Positions 46,339 to 55,117 of a DNA stretch of 64,000 nt are shown here, one piece after another (position 1 is the first letter of the stretch; each line of letters starts with the position of its first letter). The notes beneath the pieces were generated by a model that saw only the letters and a list, made by a program, of their open reading frames with translations, ran no database searches and was not told where the DNA came from. The DNA is taken from assembly GCF_900091455.1 (NCBI RefSeq), contig NZ_LT607412.1, positions 5,394,001 through 5,458,000 on the forward strand, read 5' to 3'. The stretch is from Micromonospora coriariae (GTDB lineage: Bacteria > Actinomycetota > Actinomycetes > Mycobacteriales > Micromonosporaceae). The position numbers were made by a program, and so were the translations under genes.

Positions 46339-47364
46339 ATGACCATGAGCGCCGCCCGACCCGCCGGGCGGCGCCGGCAGCCGCGCCCGCTGCCGGTGTT
46401 GACGGCCCTGTGCGGCCTGGCCCTGCTCGCCGGATGCGGGGGTGACCCGCCGTCCGTCCTCAACCCCGCCGGCACGGGCGCCGCCCGGGTCGCCAACCTG
46501 TGGTGGCTGCTCTTCTGGATCTCGCTGGCGGTGGTCGCCGAGGTCATGGCGCTGCTGATCTGGGCGCTGGTGTTCCGGCGGGGCAACGTCCGGGTGCGCC
46601 ACGGGCAGCCGCTGCGCTTCGTCGCGATCGCCGGAGCCGGGCTGCCGTTCGTCATTCTCGTTGCCGTCTACGGGGTGGGGCTGCGGGACCTCGCCGCGCT
46701 CGCCGTCGATCCGGACCCCGACGCGCCGACGGTGGAGGTGACCGGCCACAAGTGGTGGTGGGAGGTGCGCTATCCGGGGGCGTCCGGGGCGACCGCGAAC
46801 GAGATCCACATTCCGGTGGGGGAGCGGGTGAAGGTCCGGCTGCGCACGGACGACGTGCTGCACAGCTTCTGGGTGCCGCAGCTCATGCCGAAGACGGACC
46901 TGATCGCCGGTGAGACCCGCGAGACCTGGTTGCGGGCGGAGCGGGCCGGCCGCTACCGCGGCCAGTGCGCCGAGTACTGCGGCACCCAGCACGCCCACAT
47001 GGCCTTCCTGGTCGTGGCGGAACCCCGCACCGACTTCGACGCGTGGCTGACCCGCCTGAACGCCCCGGCCCGTCAGCCGCGCACCGAGGCCGAGCGCCGC
47101 GGCCAGCAGGCGTTCGTGCAGGGCACCTGCGCCGCCTGCCACGCGGTACGGGGCACCGGCGCCCAGGGCCAGGTGGGGCCCGACCTGTCGAACGTGGGCT
47201 CCCGATGGAGCCTCGGCGCCGGGGCGGTACCGAATGACGCCGGACACCTCGGCGGCTGGATCGTCAACTCCCAGACGGTCAAGCCCGGCAACGCGATGCC
47301 CCCACAGCCGGTCGGCGCGGCCGTGCTGCCCGACCTGATCACGTACCTGCGGTCGCTGGATTAG
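46339..47364 (+). CDS. ctaC: Cytochrome c oxidase subunit II with fused cytochrome c (caa3 type)
   Basis: ATG 46339 gives 341 aa (ATG 46345 is possible). A lipoprotein signal ends at LLAGC, two membrane helices follow (NLWWLLFWISLAVVAEVMAL; FVAIAGAGLPFVILVAVYGV), then the CuA cupredoxin domain with HSFWVPQLMPKTDLIAG and the ligand loop GQCAEYCGTQHAHM. The C-terminus adds a cytochrome c domain with GTCAACHAVRG and a downstream Met (NAMPPQPVG). A fused haem c marks a caa3 oxidase that accepts electrons directly, and it makes the neighbouring Ccm system necessary for maturation. Confidence 0.95.
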   Translation: MTMSAARPAGRRRQPRPLPVLTALCGLALLAGCGGDPPSVLNPAGTGAARVANLWWLLFWISLAVVAEVMALLIWALVFRRGNVRVRHGQPLRFVAIAGAGLPFVILVAVYGVGLRDLAALAVDPDPDAPTVEVTGHKWWWEVRYPGASGATANEIHIPVGERVKVRLRTDDVLHSFWVPQLMPKTDLIAGETRETWLRAERAGRYRGQCAEYCGTQHAHMAFLVVAEPRTDFDAWLTRLNAPARQPRTEAERRGQQAFVQGTCAACHAVRGTGAQGQVGPDLSNVGSRWSLGAGAVPNDAGHLGGWIVNSQTVKPGNAMPPQPVGAAVLPDLITYLRSLD

Positions 47365-47381
47365 GTCGGGGAGGGGGAACC

Positions 47382-49307
47382 ATGGCCACGACCAGCGCGC
47401 CGCCCGGCGTCAGCCGGGTGGATCTGGCCCGGCTGACGGAACACTGGGCGGAGCCGCGTTCGCTACGCGGCTGGTTCAGCACGGTCGACCACAAGAGGAT
47501 CGGCCGGCGCTACCTGGTCACCGCCGGGTTCTTCTTCGTCCTCGCCGGACTCAGCGCGCTGGCCATGCGCACCCAGCTCGCCCGACCCGAGGCGGGACTG
47601 CTGTCGCCCGAGGAGTACAACCAGCTCTTCACCATGCACGGCACGGCGATGATCTTCCTGTTCGCCACACCGATGCTCTTCGGCTTCGGGAACTACCTCG
47701 TACCCCTGATGATCGGCGCACGGGACATGGCGTTCCCGAGACTGAACGCCTTCGGCTACTGGGTCTTCCTGTTCGCCGGCCTGTTCATGTGGGCGAGCCT
47801 GCCCTTCGGTGCCGCCCCCAACAACGGCTGGTTCGCGTACGCGCCGCTGAGCTCCGAGCAGCACAACCCCGGCCTGCACATGGACGTCTACGCCCTCGGT
47901 CTGCTCTTCCTCGGCATATCCACGACCGCCGCCTCGATCAACTTCATCGTCACCGCGCTCAAGCTGCGCGCACCGGGAATGTCGCTCAATCGGGTACCGC
48001 TGTTCGTCTGGGCGATCGTCGCTACCGCGTTCATGGTGATCTTCGCGCTGCCGGCGCTGAACCTCGACAACGCGTTGCTGTTCCTCGACCGCCGGTTCGA
48101 CACCCACTTCTTCGACCCGTCGGCCGGCGGAAACGTCCTGCTCTGGCAGCACCTGTTCTGGATCTTCGGACACCCCGACGTGTACATCATCGTCATGCCG
48201 GGGCTGGGCATCGTTTCGGCGGTGCTACCCGCTTTCACCCGGCGGGGCGTGGTCGGCTACCCGCTGATCGTGCTGTCCATCGTGGCGATCGCGATCATCT
48301 CGTTCGGGGTCTGGGTGCACCACATGTTCGCCACCGGGCTGCCGCAACTGTCCTACAGCTTCTTCAGCGCGGCCAGCACGATCATCACCATTCCGTCCGG
48401 GCTGCAGATCTTCGCCTGGCTGGCCACCATGCTGCTCGGCCGGCTGGTCATCCGGGTGCCGCTACTGTTCGTCGTCGGCTTCATCGTGACCTTCGTGCTC
48501 GGCGGTGTCACCGGCACGATGTTCGCCCTGACCGCGTTCGACCAGCAGGTCACCGACACCTACTTCGTGGTGGCGCATTTCCACTACGTGCTGATCGGCG
48601 GCGCGGTCTTCCCGATGCTCGCCGGCATCTACTACTGGCTGCCCAAGATCACCGGGCGGATGTACCACGAAGGGCTGGGGCGCTGGGCGTTCTGGCTGGT
48701 CTTCGCGGGCATGCACGTCACCTTCTTCCCCATGCACCTCTACGGTCTGTTCGGGATGCCCCGCCGGGTCTACACCTACGCCAGCGAGCCGGGCTGGGGC
48801 GGATGGAACCTGGTCAGCACCATCGGCTCCTACGTGCTCGCTCTCGGACTGCTGCTCGTGCTCGTCGGCGTGGTGCACGCCGTGCGCCGGGGTCGGCCCG
48901 CCCCGCCGGACCCCTGGGGCGCCGACACCCTGGAATGGGCCACCACGTCGCCGCCCGAGCCGTACAACTTCCCTGTCCTGCCTCGGGTGCACAGCCTGCA
49001 CCCGGTGTGGGACGAACGGACCGCCGAGTCGACCGGCGAGGGGGCGACTGCGGACCGCATCCTCAGCGAGGGACGCAACACGCTGCTCACCAGCGAACTG
49101 GACGCCCGCGTCGAACGCCCGGTGCCGATGCCGGAGTCAACGCTCAAGCCCCTCGTGCTCGCCGCCGCGTTGCTGGTCCTCTTCGCCGCTCTGCTCGTCG
49201 CCTGGTACCCGGTGGCGGCCGTCGCCGCGGTGGTGGTGGCCGCGACGATCGCGGTCTGGCTCTGGCCCGCTGGACCGAGCCGGACGAGCGGGGTGGCGAC
49301 ACCATGA
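47382..49307 (+). CDS. ctaD: Cytochrome c oxidase subunit I
   Basis: This 641-aa polytopic protein follows ctaC by 17 bases with a strong GGGGAGGGGG site. Conserved features include TMHGTAMIFLFATPMLFGFG, WQHLFWIFGHPDVYIIVMPG with the CuB His and the cross-linked Tyr, HHMFATG, and AHFHYVLIGGAVFPM with the haem a/a3 ligands. It reduces oxygen to water and pumps protons. The C-terminus is longer than usual by about 60-80 residues, including an extra hydrophobic pair (VLAAALLVLFAALLVAWYPV then AAVVVAATIAVWLW). It overlaps ctaE by four bases. Confidence 0.96.
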   Translation: MATTSAPPGVSRVDLARLTEHWAEPRSLRGWFSTVDHKRIGRRYLVTAGFFFVLAGLSALAMRTQLARPEAGLLSPEEYNQLFTMHGTAMIFLFATPMLFGFGNYLVPLMIGARDMAFPRLNAFGYWVFLFAGLFMWASLPFGAAPNNGWFAYAPLSSEQHNPGLHMDVYALGLLFLGISTTAASINFIVTALKLRAPGMSLNRVPLFVWAIVATAFMVIFALPALNLDNALLFLDRRFDTHFFDPSAGGNVLLWQHLFWIFGHPDVYIIVMPGLGIVSAVLPAFTRRGVVGYPLIVLSIVAIAIISFGVWVHHMFATGLPQLSYSFFSAASTIITIPSGLQIFAWLATMLLGRLVIRVPLLFVVGFIVTFVLGGVTGTMFALTAFDQQVTDTYFVVAHFHYVLIGGAVFPMLAGIYYWLPKITGRMYHEGLGRWAFWLVFAGMHVTFFPMHLYGLFGMPRRVYTYASEPGWGGWNLVSTIGSYVLALGLLLVLVGVVHAVRRGRPAPPDPWGADTLEWATTSPPEPYNFPVLPRVHSLHPVWDERTAESTGEGATADRILSEGRNTLLTSELDARVERPVPMPESTLKPLVLAAALLVLFAALLVAWYPVAAVAAVVVAATIAVWLWPAGPSRTSGVATP

Positions 49308-49930
49308 CGGATCGGGGCGGGATCATGGCGGCCACCGGCGCCGAGGCGCTGAGCACTGAGCTGCCAGCCGGTCGATCGACCGGCTGGTGGGGCATGGTGA
49401 TGTTCGTGGCCACCGAGGCCACCCTCTTCGCCTGCCTGCTCGGCAGCTACTTCTACCTCCGCTTCCAGTACGGCCCCCAGTGGCCGCCGGGCGCCATCGG
49501 GGCCCCGGAACTGCTCAAGCCGTTGATCATGACTGCCGTGCTGCTGCCCAGCAGTCTGCCGATGGTGTGGGCCGAACGCGGCAGCCGGCACGGGCGGCGG
49601 TGGCAGCTGCGGTGCGGCCTGGGCGCCACCATGCTGCTCGGGCTGACCTTCCTGGCCCTGCAGGCCACCGAGTACGCCGAGAAGCTCCGGCACTTCACCC
49701 TGACCACCGACGTGTACGGGTCGCTGTTCTACCTGATCACCGGTTTCCACGGGCTGCACGTCCTGGTCGGCCTGACCATGATCGGCTGGCTGCTCGCCGC
49801 CGCCCTGAGCGGCGGCACCATCGACGCCCACCGGCGCGAGCGGGTCCGCAACACCGCCATCTACTGGCACTTCGTCGACGCGGTGTGGGCCGCCATCCTG
49901 TTCACCATCTACCTCTCCCCACGACTATGA
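49304..49930 (+). CDS. ctaE: Cytochrome c oxidase subunit III
   Basis: This 208-aa protein begins at ATG 49304 inside the ctaD stop. It has five membrane helices with the subunit III signatures WWGMVMFVATEATLFACLLG, LGLTFLALQATEYAEKL, FYLITGFHGLHVLVGLTMIG and AIYWHFVDAVWAAILFTIYL. It stabilises the oxidase core and proton uptake. The next gene begins within its stop codon. Confidence 0.94.
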   Translation: MTDRGGIMAATGAEALSTELPAGRSTGWWGMVMFVATEATLFACLLGSYFYLRFQYGPQWPPGAIGAPELLKPLIMTAVLLPSSLPMVWAERGSRHGRRWQLRCGLGATMLLGLTFLALQATEYAEKLRHFTLTTDVYGSLFYLITGFHGLHVLVGLTMIGWLLAAALSGGTIDAHRRERVRNTAIYWHFVDAVWAAILFTIYLSPRL

Positions 49931-50331
49931 CCACCACACCACCCGGGCCACGGGCCCGTCTGACCGGCGGGGTGCTGCTCTGGTACGGCGTCCTCGGCGG
50001 TGGCGTCGCGTGGGCCGTACACGTGCTCGCCGCCTGGGGCCTCGACGAACTCGCCTGCGCCGCCGGCTCCGACCGCGTCCTCGCCATGCCGCTCGGGCGG
50101 GTCGTCGGGCTCGCGGTGATCGTCCCGGCCCTGGTCACCGCGGGCTCGCTGGCGGTCGCCGCCCTGGCGTGGCGACGCACCGCCCGCGCGCAGGCCACGG
50201 GCAGCCAGGACCGGGCGTACGGCCGGTCCCGGATGCTCGCCGTGGTGGGCGTCTGGGCCAACCTGCTGTTCCTGACGATCATCGTGCTCGGCGGGGTCGC
50301 CGTGCTGGTGCTGCCGCCATGTCAGCTCTGA
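49927..50331 (+). CDS. Small integral membrane protein of the oxidase operon
   Basis: This 134-aa protein has three hydrophobic helices (VLLWYGVLGGGVAWAVHVLA; RVVGLAVIVPALVTAGSLAV; LAVVGVWANLLFLTIIVLGG). Four-base overlaps tie it to ctaE, and it overlaps the ctaG-like gene by 13 bases. Its position and size suggest a subunit IV-like or assembly role, but there is no motif to prove it. Confidence 0.8.
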   Translation: MTTTPPGPRARLTGGVLLWYGVLGGGVAWAVHVLAAWGLDELACAAGSDRVLAMPLGRVVGLAVIVPALVTAGSLAVAALAWRRTARAQATGSQDRAYGRSRMLAVVGVWANLLFLTIIVLGGVAVLVLPPCQL

Positions 50332-51233
50332 GCGTCCAGCAGGCACACGGGCCCGGCCAGAGCCCGCTGGCCGAGAGCCTGCTGGCGATGCTCGTCGTCG
50401 TCACGGTCTGCCTGCTGGCAGCCGGCTACGGGCGGGGCGTCCAGGAGCTGTGGTCGCGCCGTGGCGCGGGGCACGTGGTCCCCCGCTGGCGGGTGGCCGC
50501 GTTCGGCGCCGCACTGCTGGTGGTGCTCGGCACTGAGCACGGGCCGGCACACGAGATGGCGGAGTCCTCCTTGGCCGGGCACATGGCTCAGCACATGCTG
50601 CTCCTGCTGGGGGCCGGGCCGTTGCTCGCGGCCGGCGCGGCGGGGCTGCCGCTGAGCATGGCCGTGCCGCTCCCGCTGCGCCGGCTGCTCGCCCGCTGCC
50701 GGGTGGCGCCGCCGATACGCCGGCTGCGCCACCCGGGCACGTACGCCCTGCTGGCCGGTGGCGGGCAGACCGTCGTGCTCTGGTTCTGGCACCTGCCCGG
50801 GCCGTACGCGGCCGCGGTCGACCGTCCCGCCGTGCACGCCACCGAGCATCTGTGCTTCCTGGCCACGGCCTGGCTGTTCTGGGCGCCGGTGCTCGGCTCG
50901 CCACGGCACCGCGCCCCCGCCCCGGTGACGGTGCTGCTGCTGGCCGGCACCATGCTGCCCGCCTCGGCCCTCGGCGCCGTGCTCACCTTCGCCCCGCAAC
51001 CGATCTATCCGCGGCGGGTGTTCGGCGCCGACCCGTTGGCCGACCAGCAACTCGCCGGCCTGTTGATGTGGGCGCCGATGGACCTGGCCGTGCTGGTCGT
51101 GGCGCTGACCGTGTTCCTGGGCTGGCTGCTGCGGATGGACCGCGACCGGCCCGACGGCCTGCGCGGGGGGCCACCACCCGGAGGGACCCGCCCGATGGCG
51201 AGCACAGCTGAAGCGGAAGGGGTGGTGCCATGA
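50319..51233 (+). CDS. ctaG: Cytochrome c oxidase assembly factor, CtaG/caa3 type
   Basis: This 304-aa protein has about seven membrane helices with the conserved His/Met-containing pattern of the caa3_CtaG family: GTEHGPAHEMAESSLAGHMA, QHMLLLLGAGPLLAAGA, WHLPGPYAAAVDRPAVHATE and LADQQLAGLLMWAPMDLAVL. It is unrelated to the Cox11-type CtaG of proteobacteria. It is thought to help form the copper centres. It overlaps the neighbouring genes on both sides. Confidence 0.88.
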   Translation: MSALSVQQAHGPGQSPLAESLLAMLVVVTVCLLAAGYGRGVQELWSRRGAGHVVPRWRVAAFGAALLVVLGTEHGPAHEMAESSLAGHMAQHMLLLLGAGPLLAAGAAGLPLSMAVPLPLRRLLARCRVAPPIRRLRHPGTYALLAGGGQTVVLWFWHLPGPYAAAVDRPAVHATEHLCFLATAWLFWAPVLGSPRHRAPAPVTVLLLAGTMLPASALGAVLTFAPQPIYPRRVFGADPLADQQLAGLLMWAPMDLAVLVVALTVFLGWLLRMDRDRPDGLRGGPPPGGTRPMASTAEAEGVVP

Positions 51234-51622
51234 TGCTGCCCCACCGGCTCTGGGCACTCGGTGCGGCCCTCATGATCCTGCCGATGGTCGCGGTTACCGC
51301 CTGCGCCTCGACGGCCCCACCGCCACCACCGGAGTCGCGCAACGGACGGCCCGACCGCGGCGCGGAGCTGATCGCCCAGTACGGCTGCGGTTCGTGCCAC
51401 ACCATCCCCGGCATCAACCGCGCCGACGGCCTGGTCGGCCCGCCCCTGACTCGGTTCGGCGCCCGCTCCTACATCGCCGGTCAACTGCCCAACAACGCCG
51501 ACAACCTCCGGCGCTGGATCGCCGATCCCCAGGCCGTGGAGCCCGGGACCGCCATGCCGAACCTCGGTATCAGTGCCATTGACGCCCAGGACATCGCCGC
51601 CTACCTCTACACACTGGACTGA
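51230..51622 (+). CDS. Monohaem cytochrome c lipoprotein
   Basis: This 130-aa protein has a lipoprotein signal (ALMILPMVAVTACAS), a Pro-rich linker and one haem c site YGCGSCHTIPG with distal Met in GTAMPNLGIS. It is anchored outside the membrane and likely shuttles electrons between the bc complex encoded downstream and the caa3 oxidase encoded upstream. It starts within the ctaG stop. Confidence 0.9.
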   Translation: MMLPHRLWALGAALMILPMVAVTACASTAPPPPPESRNGRPDRGAELIAQYGCGSCHTIPGINRADGLVGPPLTRFGARSYIAGQLPNNADNLRRWIADPQAVEPGTAMPNLGISAIDAQDIAAYLYTLD

Positions 51623-51625
51623 CCG

Positions 51626-52426
51626 ATGCGGCACTCACGAGCCGCGGCCCGGCGGCTCACCCTGCATCCCCGCCGGATGCTCGCGGTCGGACCCGTGCTG
51701 GTGCTCGCCGCCGGTCCGGTGGCGCTCGCCCCCGAGCCGACCCCCGGGGCCGCAACCCCGGCCGCGTCCGCGCCGTCGTCCAACCCGGCGGACCGGGGCA
51801 CCGAGCTCTACCTGCAGCAGTGCGCGAGTTGCCACGGTGAGCAGGGGCGCGGCACGCAGCGGGGCCCGTCGCTGATCGGCGTCGGCCCCGCCTCGGTCGA
51901 CTTCCAGCTCTCCACCGGCCGGATGCCGCTGTCGCGGGAGGAGCAGCAGGCCCGGCGCGCGGAACCGGTGTTCTCGGCCGACGACATCCGCGCACTGGTG
52001 GGCCACGTCGCCAGCTTCGGCGGGGGTGGTCCGCAGATACCCCGGGTCGCCCCGGGCAACCTGACCTCCGGTCAGGAGATCTTCGCCGCCAACTGCGCAC
52101 CCTGCCACGGGGCCACCGGCGCGGGCACCGCGCTGACCGACGGCTGGACCGCCCCGCCGCTGTACGACGCCACAGCGACGCAGGTCGCCGAGGCGGTCCG
52201 GGTCGGCCCCGGGCTGATGCCGGTCTTTCCCAGCCAGGTGCTCGACGACCAGCAGGTCAACGACCTCACCGCGTACGTGCAGCGGCTCCGCGGCGAGCGG
52301 CTGGACCGGGGCGGCAACCCCCTCGGTCGGCTCGGCCCGCTGGCCGAGGGACTGGTCACCTGGGTGGCCGTCCTGGGTCTGCTGGTGGCAGCCGCTCGGT
52401 GGCTGGGCAGGAGGGCCGGGGAATGA
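51626..52426 (+). CDS. qcrC: Dihaem cytochrome c, QcrC-like
   Basis: This 266-aa protein has an N-terminal signal/anchor, a Pro/Ala linker, two haem c motifs (QQCASCHGEQGRG and ANCAPCHGATGAG) and a C-terminal membrane helix (LVTWVAVLGLLVAAARWLG). That is the actinobacterial QcrC layout, in which a dihaem c1 links the bc complex directly to the oxidase. It lies three bases after the monohaem gene and overlaps the Rieske gene. Confidence 0.9.
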   Translation: MRHSRAAARRLTLHPRRMLAVGPVLVLAAGPVALAPEPTPGAATPAASAPSSNPADRGTELYLQQCASCHGEQGRGTQRGPSLIGVGPASVDFQLSTGRMPLSREEQQARRAEPVFSADDIRALVGHVASFGGGGPQIPRVAPGNLTSGQEIFAANCAPCHGATGAGTALTDGWTAPPLYDATATQVAEAVRVGPGLMPVFPSQVLDDQQVNDLTAYVQRLRGERLDRGGNPLGRLGPLAEGLVTWVAVLGLLVAAARWLGRRAGE

Positions 52427-53286
52427 GCGCGCGGCGTCCCTCGGCGAGCGAGCGGGCGGCCAGTCGCCGGATCGTCGTCGCGTTTCTGGTCAGCGCCGCC
52501 GGGGCGGTGGGCTTCGCGGTGACGTACACGGTGGGTGGCGACACCCGCTGGGAGGGGGTCTGTCTCGCGGTGGCCTTCGCCGGGCTGGCCGTGGGCCTCG
52601 CCATCTGGGGCCGGCGGCTCGTGCCGGTCGACGGGTACGTCGAGGAGCACGAGGGCTTCGCGCCGCCTCCGACCGAGCAGGCGATGACCGCCGCGGTGCT
52701 CGCGGCGCCGGACAGCCCGGTGCGGCGGCGAGGCCTGCTCGCCGCGCTCGGGCTCGCGCTGAGCGCGCTCGGCGCCGCCGCGCTGTTCCCGCTGCGCTCC
52801 CTGCTGCCCTCCGGTCGGGCCCACCCGCTCAAGGCACGCAGAGACACCCCATGGGGACCCGGCGTGCGGCTGGTCACCGCGGACGGACGGCCACTGCGGC
52901 TGCAGGACGTGCCCGCCGGCACCGCGCTCGGGATCTTTCCCGAGGGCCACCTCGACACCGGGGACGGCCCCGCTTTCGCGGTCCGCCTTGCTCCGGAACG
53001 CTTCGCCCGCCCGCCCTCCGCCGGTCACCTGAACGGGCTGGTCGTCTACTCGCTGCTCTGCACGCACGCAGGGTGCCCGGTCCGGATCTACCTCAAGGGC
53101 ACCGGGAAGGTGCTCTGTCCCTGCCATCAGTCCTCCTTCGACCTGCTGGCAGATGCCCGGCCGGTGGCGGGTCCGGCGGCCCGGGCGCTGCCAGGGCTGC
53201 CGATCGAGGTCGGACCGGACGGCTTCCTCCGCGCGACCGGTGAATTCACAGCGCCGCCCGGCGCGGGCTTCTGGAGCTCACCATGA
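52423..53286 (+). CDS. qcrA: Rieske iron-sulfur protein of the bc complex
   Basis: This 287-aa protein has two N-terminal membrane helices (IVVAFLVSAAGAVGFAVTYT; GVCLAVAFAGLAVGLAIWG), a third near 100-115, and the 2Fe-2S ligands in LLCTHAGCPVRIYLKG and LCPCHQSSFDL. Three helices are typical of actinobacterial QcrA. It takes electrons from menaquinol. Start and stop overlap both neighbours by four bases. Confidence 0.93.
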   Translation: MSARRPSASERAASRRIVVAFLVSAAGAVGFAVTYTVGGDTRWEGVCLAVAFAGLAVGLAIWGRRLVPVDGYVEEHEGFAPPPTEQAMTAAVLAAPDSPVRRRGLLAALGLALSALGAAALFPLRSLLPSGRAHPLKARRDTPWGPGVRLVTADGRPLRLQDVPAGTALGIFPEGHLDTGDGPAFAVRLAPERFARPPSAGHLNGLVVYSLLCTHAGCPVRIYLKGTGKVLCPCHQSSFDLLADARPVAGPAARALPGLPIEVGPDGFLRATGEFTAPPGAGFWSSP

Positions 53287-55046
53287 TCACCGACCGGCTG
53301 GCCCGGGCCCTGGACGACCGGCTACGGCTCTCGCCGATCACCCGCCGGGCGCTGGTGAAGGTCTTTCCCGACCACTGGTCGTTCATGCTCGGCGAGATCG
53401 CGCTCTACTCGTTCATCGCGCTGATCCTCACCGGCGTCTACCTGACCTTCTTCTTCGACGCCAGCTCCGCCGACCGCGTCTACCGCGGTGCGTACGCCCC
53501 GCTGGACGGCGCCACCACCTCCGCGGCGTACGCCTCGACGGTGCGGCTCAGCTGGGACGTCCGGGCCGGCCTGCTGATCCGGCAGACCCACCACTGGGCC
53601 GCGCTGGTCTTCGTCGCGGCCATCGTGCTGCACCTGGCGCGGATCTTCTTCACCGGGGCGTTCCGCAAACCCCGTGAGCTCAACTGGCTGATCGGCGTGA
53701 CCATGCTGACCCTCGCCCTGGCCAACGGCTTCACCGGCTACTCCCTGCCCGACGACCTGCTCTCCGGGCTGGGCCTGCGGATCATCACCTCGGTGGTGGA
53801 GTCGATCCCCCTGGTCGGGGCGTGGCTGGTTTCCCTGGCCCTGGGCGGGGAGTTCCCCTCCGACGAGATGATCCCCAGGATGTTCGTCGCCCACGTGCTG
53901 CTGGTGCCGGCTGTCCTCGTCGCCCTCGTGTCGCTGCACATGGGCATCCTGGTCCGGCAGAAGCACAGCCAGTTCCCCGGTCCGGGGCGGACCGAGCACA
54001 ACGTCGTCGGCTCCCGGCTGTGGCCGAGCTACACCCTGCGCACGCTCGCCCTGTTCGCCTGGGTGCTGGCGGTACTGTTCGCCCTCGGCGGCCTGATCCA
54101 GATCAACCCGGTCTGGCTCTACGGGCCCTTCGAACCGGCCCAGTCCACCGCGCCTGCCCAGCCCGACTGGTACGTCGCCTGGGGTGATGGGGCGCTGCGG
54201 CTGTTCCCGCCGCTGGAGTTCCGCGTCGCCGGGCATCTGGTGCCCGCGCCGTTCTTCCCCGGCGTGGTGCTCGGCGGGTTGACCTTCCTCGTCCTCTACG
54301 CGTGGCCGTTCGTCGAACGGCTGCTGACCGGCGATCGCCGGCAGCACCACCTGCTCGACCGGCCCCGCGACCATCCCGTCCGGATGGGCATCGGTGTTGC
54401 CGCGCTGACCTTCTACGCGGTACTCACGGTGGCGGCCGGCGACGACATCATCGCCCGCCTGCTGCGGGTGCCGATCTACGACCTGCTGTCGGTGTTCCAG
54501 GTGCTGGTGCTCGTCCTGCCGATCCTGGCCGGGGCGCTCGCCTTCCTGACCGCGCGGGCGCTGCACCGCGGCGGCGCAGCCGGCGTCGGCGAACTCACCC
54601 GCGCGGACCTGCGGCGCGCCGCCCACCGCTCGCCTCACCCGCCCGAGGGCGAGGGTGAACCGGAAACACCCGCCCTGGACAGGCCGGGGGAGCGAATCGA
54701 GCTGTGGCCGGAGGGCGACCTGTGGCATTGGCGTTACCGCGACGAGGCCCGGCACCTCGTCATCGGCGGGAACCGGGCCCTGCGCTCGGAGGAGGAAGCG
54801 ATCTCGGCCTCCCGGCTCGCGTACCCGGGGGTCGACCGGGTGGTGGTGCCCGGACCGCCGCCGGCGCCACCGCCCGGGCCGATCCGCGCCGCCCTGCGCC
54901 GTTGGGGCCGGGCGGCGGCCATCGGGTCGCTGCTGCTCGCAGCCCTCGTCGAGAAACGGCGGGAACGCCGGGAGCGGGAACGGCTGGACGGCCCGACGCC
55001 GCCGGAGCCGGCGGAAGAGGCGACGACCGGGAATGGGCGGACATGA
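53283..55046 (+). CDS. qcrB: Cytochrome b subunit of the bc complex with C-terminal extension
   Basis: This 587-aa protein starts MITDRLARALDDRLRLSPIT and has the haem b ligands in RQTHHWAALVFVAAIVLH and MFVAHVLLVPAVLVALVSLH, plus the quinol-site-like VWLYGPFEP segment. It is the core quinol oxidising subunit. After the last membrane helix (about 435) comes a cytoplasmic tail with an unusual small domain (about 465-520: IELWPEGDLWHWRYRDEARH, LRSEEEAISASRLAYPG) that resembles DUF1508-type repeats, then a helix and a basic, Glu-rich end. Confidence 0.92.
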   Translation: MITDRLARALDDRLRLSPITRRALVKVFPDHWSFMLGEIALYSFIALILTGVYLTFFFDASSADRVYRGAYAPLDGATTSAAYASTVRLSWDVRAGLLIRQTHHWAALVFVAAIVLHLARIFFTGAFRKPRELNWLIGVTMLTLALANGFTGYSLPDDLLSGLGLRIITSVVESIPLVGAWLVSLALGGEFPSDEMIPRMFVAHVLLVPAVLVALVSLHMGILVRQKHSQFPGPGRTEHNVVGSRLWPSYTLRTLALFAWVLAVLFALGGLIQINPVWLYGPFEPAQSTAPAQPDWYVAWGDGALRLFPPLEFRVAGHLVPAPFFPGVVLGGLTFLVLYAWPFVERLLTGDRRQHHLLDRPRDHPVRMGIGVAALTFYAVLTVAAGDDIIARLLRVPIYDLLSVFQVLVLVLPILAGALAFLTARALHRGGAAGVGELTRADLRRAAHRSPHPPEGEGEPETPALDRPGERIELWPEGDLWHWRYRDEARHLVIGGNRALRSEEEAISASRLAYPGVDRVVVPGPPPAPPPGPIRAALRRWGRAAAIGSLLLAALVEKRRERRERERLDGPTPPEPAEEATTGNGRT

Positions 55047-55117
55047 CACACCTGGTGGGGCGCGTGGTGGATGGTCCCCAGACCGCTCCGGCGGCCACGT
55101 GGACCGCCTCAGCCGGA

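Noticed and set aside
47789..49300. Long plus-strand frame through ctaD joined in frame to ctaE
   Set aside because: The upstream part is an Arg/His-rich shadow of ctaD; ctaE has its own start at 49304 within the ctaD stop.
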